Notes under the pieces: generated by a model | The model's input: only the letters and a program-made list of their open reading frames with translations | Databases searched by the model: none | Told to the model about the DNA's origin: nothing | Shown here: positions 5,521 through 8,645 of the stretch, one piece after another | Layout: each line of letters begins with the position of its first letter | Position numbering within the stretch: the stretch's first letter is position 1 | DNA from: Spirochaeta sp. | Lineage (GTDB): Bacteria; Spirochaetota; Spirochaetia; Sphaerochaetales; Sphaerochaetaceae | Assembly: GCA_020054965.1 (NCBI GenBank) | Contig: JAIMZO010000051.1 | Location: 1 to 8,645 of the forward strand | DNA length: 8,645 nt | Direction: 5' to 3' | Program-made: the position numbers and the translations under genes

Positions 5521-6149
5521 AATCCATGTTCCCTGAAGAGCATTCGCTCCCTATCGCTGAACCCACGCTCTCCTCCAATGGCCAAGACAACAGGTTTCTT
5601 TTCCTCTATTTGAAACACTGAGAGCGGCATTCCCTCCCAGACATTGTCAAGGACAATCCTCTGGGTTTCTGGAGGAAGCTTGGTAATGGCATCCTCCAGT
5701 GAGGATGCGAACTGCAGTGAGCTTACCCCGCTCTGGCCACTTTGCATCGCGCCATCAATGAGGATGCTTTCATACTCCCCACTGGTGTAGAGATTGGCCT
5801 GTGCATAGGATTTCTCGGCAGTGTCGGTGGTACAAAGGATGAGGGAACCAACCCCGAGGCTGACAGCTTCCCTGAGAATCCTTCTCATGCTGATCGGCCT
5901 GACCTGGGCAACAATGAGTGTAACGGGATAGAGAGCGGATGCCTGCCCATCTTCTACTTCGTAGGTGAAGGAGATGGCATGCTCATCCATATTTGTGATG
6001 GTGGCCAACCCCTTGCTCTGGTTGATGACTCCCGCTTGGAAAGTATCACCTACGGCTAAATGAAGGATTTTCTTGATATGACGGGCCCTATGGTCTTTCA
6101 TGGACAGTTCATTGGTCAGAGATAAGGTAGAAAAGAGGATGATGTTCAT
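5355..6149 (-). pseudogene. rsmE: 16S rRNA (uracil1498-N3)-methyltransferase RsmE, C-terminus replaced
   Basis: RsmE is a SPOUT methyltransferase that modifies U1498 of 16S rRNA using SAM. Residues 1-217 are typical: RARHIKKILHLAVGD (21-35), VAQVRPISMRRILREAVSLG (80-99, with an unusual RPIS where most have K and A), LDNVWEG (167-173) and AIGGERGFSDRE (190-201). Relatives then read SLGxRILRTETA, part of the knot that binds SAM. Here, after SLGK (K217, codon 5499-5501), the frame continues for 47 residues that are simply antisense hisC, ending at TAA (5355-5357). The true C-terminus is therefore lost and the enzyme is probably inactive. The start MNIILF (6149) is chosen from family alignment. 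No ribosome binding site is evident, and a TATAGT element (6162-6157) just upstream suggests a nearly leaderless mRNA. The longer open frame to 6260 overlaps lplA. Confidence 0.85.
5499..5517. other. microhomology junction between hisC and rsmE
   Basis: On the plus strand these 19 bases encode the end of the conserved HisC motif VFPSDAN. On the minus strand they encode the conserved RsmE motif FASLGK. To the left the sequence is pure hisC, and the rsmE frame loses its family pattern. To the right it is pure antisense rsmE, and hisC meets TGA. The breakpoint therefore lies somewhere inside this stretch, which was probably shared by both parent sequences. Confidence 0.65.
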
Positions 6150-6156
6150 ACAGGGC

Positions 6157-6162
6157 ACTATA
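6157..6162 (-). promoter_or_regulatory. possible -10 element of rsmE
   Basis: On the minus strand TATAGT (6162-6157) matches the -10 consensus at five of six positions and lies seven bases before the RsmE ATG. No good -35 is seen at 16-18 bases. If used, transcription would start at about 6150 and the mRNA would be nearly leaderless, consistent with the lack of a ribosome binding site. The whole divergent gap between rsmE and lplA (6150-6196) is only 47 bases. Confidence 0.25.
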
Positions 6163-6196
6163 GCATAAGGGCTGGGAAAAACGGTAGACTGATGCC

Positions 6197-7165
6197 ATGA
6201 AGAATGCAATCTACTTGGCGAAATCGCACGACTGCGCAGCCAATCTGGCAGGAGAGGCATACCTGATGAGTCTGCCTTATGAACATGTGTTGTATCTTTG
6301 GGTGAATGATCCCTGTATCGTCATCGGACGATACCAGAACCCGTTCAGTGAGTGCAACCTACACCGTATGGATGAGGAAGGAGTCCAGCTTGTGAGAAGG
6401 CAAAGTGGGGGTGGAGCGGTCTACCATGACCAGGGCAACCTCTGTTTTACCTTGATCGGGAACAAGGAACAGACCTCCAAGGAAGAGAACTTCGCTCTGA
6501 TTCTCAAGGCACTTGCCTCTCTTTCTCTTGATTGCGAGCTCTCTGGCCGGAATGATATTCTTCTGAACGGGAAAAAGATCTCTGGCAATGCTTTCCAGAC
6601 AACCGCTACCAAGTTCTGTCACCACGGGACACTGCTGATCAGCAGCGACTTGTCGGTAATGGGTAATTATCTTACCCCAAGCTCCACCAAACTGGCTTCC
6701 AAGGCAGTAAAATCCGTAGCATCCCGAGTTGGAAATCTTAAGGCAGGCAACCCAAGAATCACCAATGAGATGGTACAGGATGCGTTGATCGAGGCTTTCA
6801 AGGCAACCTACGGGGAGGCTGAGGTCCAGGAAATTGATTTTACCACCTTCCCTGCCGCACAGGAAAACTATCACCGGTTCGGGGACCGATCACAGATTCT
6901 CGAGCAGACGCCACAATTCAGCCACTCTTTCACCCATCGTTTCCCATGGGGTGAGGCTGATTTCAGGATACTGGTAGAAAAAGGTGTATTCAGTGACATT
7001 CTCATGTTCACAGACAGCCTAGATACCTCCATCGTAGATCGCATCAAAACACTCCTGGTCGGAGTTCCGTATGAGAAGAAAGCAGTAGAGGCGGTATTGG
7101 AAGAGTGTGAGCAGGACGATTGCTCCGACCTGCTCACCTATCTGCTAGATTCATTCTCTTCCTGA
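6197..7165 (+). CDS. lplA: lipoate-protein ligase A
   Basis: LplA activates free lipoate with ATP and attaches it to lysines of lipoyl domains, for example in 2-oxoacid dehydrogenases or the glycine cleavage H protein. The 322-residue protein has both the catalytic domain (about 1-245) and the C-terminal accessory domain (about 250-320). Motifs are NLAGEAYLM (16-24), the lipoate-binding RRQSGGGAVYHD (67-78), GRNDILLNGKKISGNAF (117-133) with K127 in place of the catalytic lysine, HHGTLL (142-147) and KLASKAVKSVASRVGNL (165-181). The ATG at 6197 is the first possible start because TAG lies in frame twelve bases upstream. There is no clear ribosome binding site. The gene diverges from rsmE and its 3' end overlaps the malQ 3' end by 15 bases. 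It appears to be a single-gene unit and suggests scavenging of lipoate. Confidence 0.95.
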   Translation: MKNAIYLAKSHDCAANLAGEAYLMSLPYEHVLYLWVNDPCIVIGRYQNPFSECNLHRMDEEGVQLVRRQSGGGAVYHDQGNLCFTLIGNKEQTSKEENFALILKALASLSLDCELSGRNDILLNGKKISGNAFQTTATKFCHHGTLLISSDLSVMGNYLTPSSTKLASKAVKSVASRVGNLKAGNPRITNEMVQDALIEAFKATYGEAEVQEIDFTTFPAAQENYHRFGDRSQILEQTPQFSHSFTHRFPWGEADFRILVEKGVFSDILMFTDSLDTSIVDRIKTLLVGVPYEKKAVEAVLEECEQDDCSDLLTYLLDSFSS

Positions 7166-8593
7166 TAATTCTATCAAGGCTCTGAGTCGGTCGACCCTCC
7201 ATCCTTCCAGTTGGAGGGTTTCTGCTCTCCAGCTCCAGTTGCTTACCCCACAGGTGGAAGGGATGTTCATTCTTCCTTCAGCTCCAAGCTCCAGCCAATC
7301 CTGCAGGGGGAGAATGGCGTCCTTGGCATGAGAGAGCAGCATCTGCCTGATCAACTGCCAGACTATCTGGTCATCAGGACATTCAAGGTAACGCCGTACG
7401 GCATCCTTGGTTTGTCCATCCAAGCCGTCATACCACCCTCTGGAGGTATTGTTGTCATGGGTACCTGTATAAATGACACTGTTGCGCTCACAGTTGTGCG
7501 GAAGGTAGGCATTGCTTGCATCAAGCTTCCCGTTCTCAACCGAGAAGGCAAATTGAAGTATCTTCATACCCGGGAATCCATTGGAAAGCCTGAGTTCATC
7601 CACATCCTTGGTGATTACACCAAGATCTTCGGCAATGATGGGAAGGTCTTCCCCAAGATGTGCTTTCAGCGCAGAGAAGAACTCCTTGCCCGGCGATGGC
7701 TTCCAGGTGCCATTCATGGCAGTTTTCTCACCTTTGGGTACTTCCCAATAGGCAGCAAATCCTCGGAAGTGGTCAATCCTGATGATGTCACAGATCTCCA
7801 GGGTCTTCTCTATTCGCTTGATCCACCAGGAGAACTGTTGCTTTTGGTGGGCCCCCCAATCGTAGACAGGATTTCCCCACAGCTGTCCTTCATCAGAAAA
7901 GGCATCCGGCGGTACCCCGCTGGAGGCAGTCTGCCTGCCCTCTTCATCCATTTTCAACAACTCTCTGTTTGACCAGGCGTCCACACTGTCTGGGGCGACA
8001 AAGATGGGAATATCCCCGATGATCTCGATCCCTTTTTTGTTGGCATATCGCTTGACCTTTGCCCACTGTGTAAAGAAGAAGTACTGCTGTACCTGAATAT
8101 TCTCGATTGCCTTTGCATGGTCCTTCTTGAGTTGTTGCAAAGTAGCCTCTTCCCGCAGTCTTACCTTCTTGGGCCAAATCTCAAACCAACGGGAATCGTT
8201 GTAGGTCCTGCAAAGCACCTGGTAGAGGGCATAGTCCTCCAGCCACCACTGGTTTTCCTGTACAAATTGCAGGTATGCTTCCCAATCTTTCTTTGCTGCC
8301 TCTCCAATAAAGGTTGCGGCAGCCTGTTCCAGGAGCGGTTCCTTATAGGCGCGTACGCTCCCATATTCTACCCGGTCTGGGGAAAACTCGGGATGGAAGA
8401 GCACATCCTCCACATCCAGATACCCCTCAAAGGCAAGTGTCCTGAGGTCGATCAGGAGTTCATTCCCGGCAAAGGTCGATCGGGCTGCATAAGGGCTGTC
8501 CCCATAGCCGGTAGGGCCTAGGGGAAGAATCTGCCAAAGACTTACCTTCGCTTGGGAGAGCAAGTCAATAAAGGTGAAAGCCTCATCACCCAT
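7151..8593 (-). CDS. malQ: 4-alpha-glucanotransferase (amylomaltase, GH77), N-terminus in doubt
   Basis: MalQ transfers glucan segments between maltodextrins and releases glucose. The open frame of 480 residues contains WQILPLGPTGYGDSPYAARS (20-39), GDIPIFVAPDSVDAW (193-207), GVPPDAFSDEGQLWGNPVYDW (226-246), the nucleophile D274 in RIDHFRGF, the acid/base E322 in IIAEDLG, and D380 in TGTHDNNT. It thus holds the whole catalytic machinery of a GH77 enzyme. Full-length relatives begin about 20-30 residues earlier with a GxLLHPTSLPxPYGxG segment. That segment is present upstream in the same frame but separated by a TGA (8603-8605). The ATG at 8593 is therefore the first start after the stop, yet has no ribosome binding site. 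The gene is either a nonsense mutant, an N-terminally shortened form, or affected by a sequence error. It converges on lplA. Confidence 0.85.
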   Translation of the reverse strand: MGDEAFTFIDLLSQAKVSLWQILPLGPTGYGDSPYAARSTFAGNELLIDLRTLAFEGYLDVEDVLFHPEFSPDRVEYGSVRAYKEPLLEQAAATFIGEAAKKDWEAYLQFVQENQWWLEDYALYQVLCRTYNDSRWFEIWPKKVRLREEATLQQLKKDHAKAIENIQVQQYFFFTQWAKVKRYANKKGIEIIGDIPIFVAPDSVDAWSNRELLKMDEEGRQTASSGVPPDAFSDEGQLWGNPVYDWGAHQKQQFSWWIKRIEKTLEICDIIRIDHFRGFAAYWEVPKGEKTAMNGTWKPSPGKEFFSALKAHLGEDLPIIAEDLGVITKDVDELRLSNGFPGMKILQFAFSVENGKLDASNAYLPHNCERNSVIYTGTHDNNTSRGWYDGLDGQTKDAVRRYLECPDDQIVWQLIRQMLLSHAKDAILPLQDWLELGAEGRMNIPSTCGVSNWSWRAETLQLEGWRVDRLRALIELSGRE

Positions 8594-8616
8594 TGATACG
8601 TGTCAATGGGGTGAGG
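8581..8616. repeat. strong inverted repeat at the malQ interruption
   Basis: CATTGA (8591-8596) and TCAATG (8603-8608) are perfect inverted repeats around the near-palindromic centre TACGTG. Pairing continues outward through CACCC/GGGGTG and CCTCA/TGAGG with small bulges, giving arms of about 14-16 bases. The malQ TGA lies in one inner arm. Confidence 0.65.
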
Positions 8617-8645
8617 GAAATGATGTAGGTTGCATCAAGACACCA
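8594..8645 (-). pseudogene. malQ: cut-off N-terminal segment of malQ upstream of an in-frame TGA
   Basis: Read in the malQ frame, bases 8644-8606 encode GVLMQPTSFPSPH, matching the conserved GLLLHPTSLPGPY of amylomaltases. The next codon is TGA (8603-8605), then CAC GTA TCA ATG. The spacing to MGDEAF equals that of intact relatives, so this is a replacement without a length change rather than a frameshift. The near-invariant GxG that should follow is gone. The true start lies beyond the right edge. Confidence 0.65.

Noticed and set aside
7211..7972. Long plus-strand open frame opposite malQ
   Set aside because: The malQ catalytic motifs on the minus strand account for this region, and the plus-strand product resembles nothing.
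8603..8605. Recoding of TGA as glycine, which would restore the malQ motif
   Set aside because: TGA ends mrpE, mrpF, mrpG, the EIIA-like gene, hisD, lplA and malQ at sensible family ends, so it is an ordinary stop here. The codons next to it also fail to match the family.

Overview
The window looks like a chromosomal segment of a free-living or gut-type spirochaete, most like Sphaerochaeta. This rests on the overall flavour of the proteins, a roughly balanced base composition, ordinary AGGAGG ribosome binding sites and TGA used as a normal stop. It is an inference from memory of related proteins, not a database result.

Left part (1-2159, minus strand): a tightly packed operon read right to left. 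It begins with a small PII-like protein and a PTS EIIA-type protein. Then come the antiporter subunits MrpE, MrpF and MrpG, an MbhD-type (DUF4040) subunit, and the first codons of a further subunit that runs off the left edge. Neighbouring genes overlap by 1 to 4 bases or lie up to 2 bases apart. The E-F-G-MbhD order resembles the Mrp-like module of Mbh-type complexes more than the classical mrpABCDEFG order. Two sensory-type proteins at the operon head suggest that cation/proton exchange is tied to metabolic state.

Middle part (2160-5520, plus strand): a divergent regulatory region followed by hisG, hisD and hisC. The his leader encodes an 18-residue peptide with four consecutive histidine codons. 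A possible antiterminator and a strong intrinsic terminator follow, just upstream of hisG. This is the layout of classical histidine attenuation and is the best regulatory finding here.

Right part (5355-8645): rsmE (minus), lplA (plus) and malQ (minus). The hisC and rsmE genes run into each other and both lack their conserved 3' ends. The change falls inside a 19-base stretch that reads as normal HisC on one strand and normal RsmE on the other, which points to a rearrangement (or assembly join) at microhomology. malQ is complete from the motif MGDEAF onward. However, its conserved N-terminal segment sits upstream in the same frame behind a TGA, inside a strong inverted repeat, so malQ may also be damaged or use a late start.

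Together the genes cover ion homeostasis, the first steps of histidine synthesis plus the aminotransferase, 16S rRNA methylation, lipoate attachment and maltodextrin metabolism. No RNA genes, insertion sequences or CRISPR arrays were seen.
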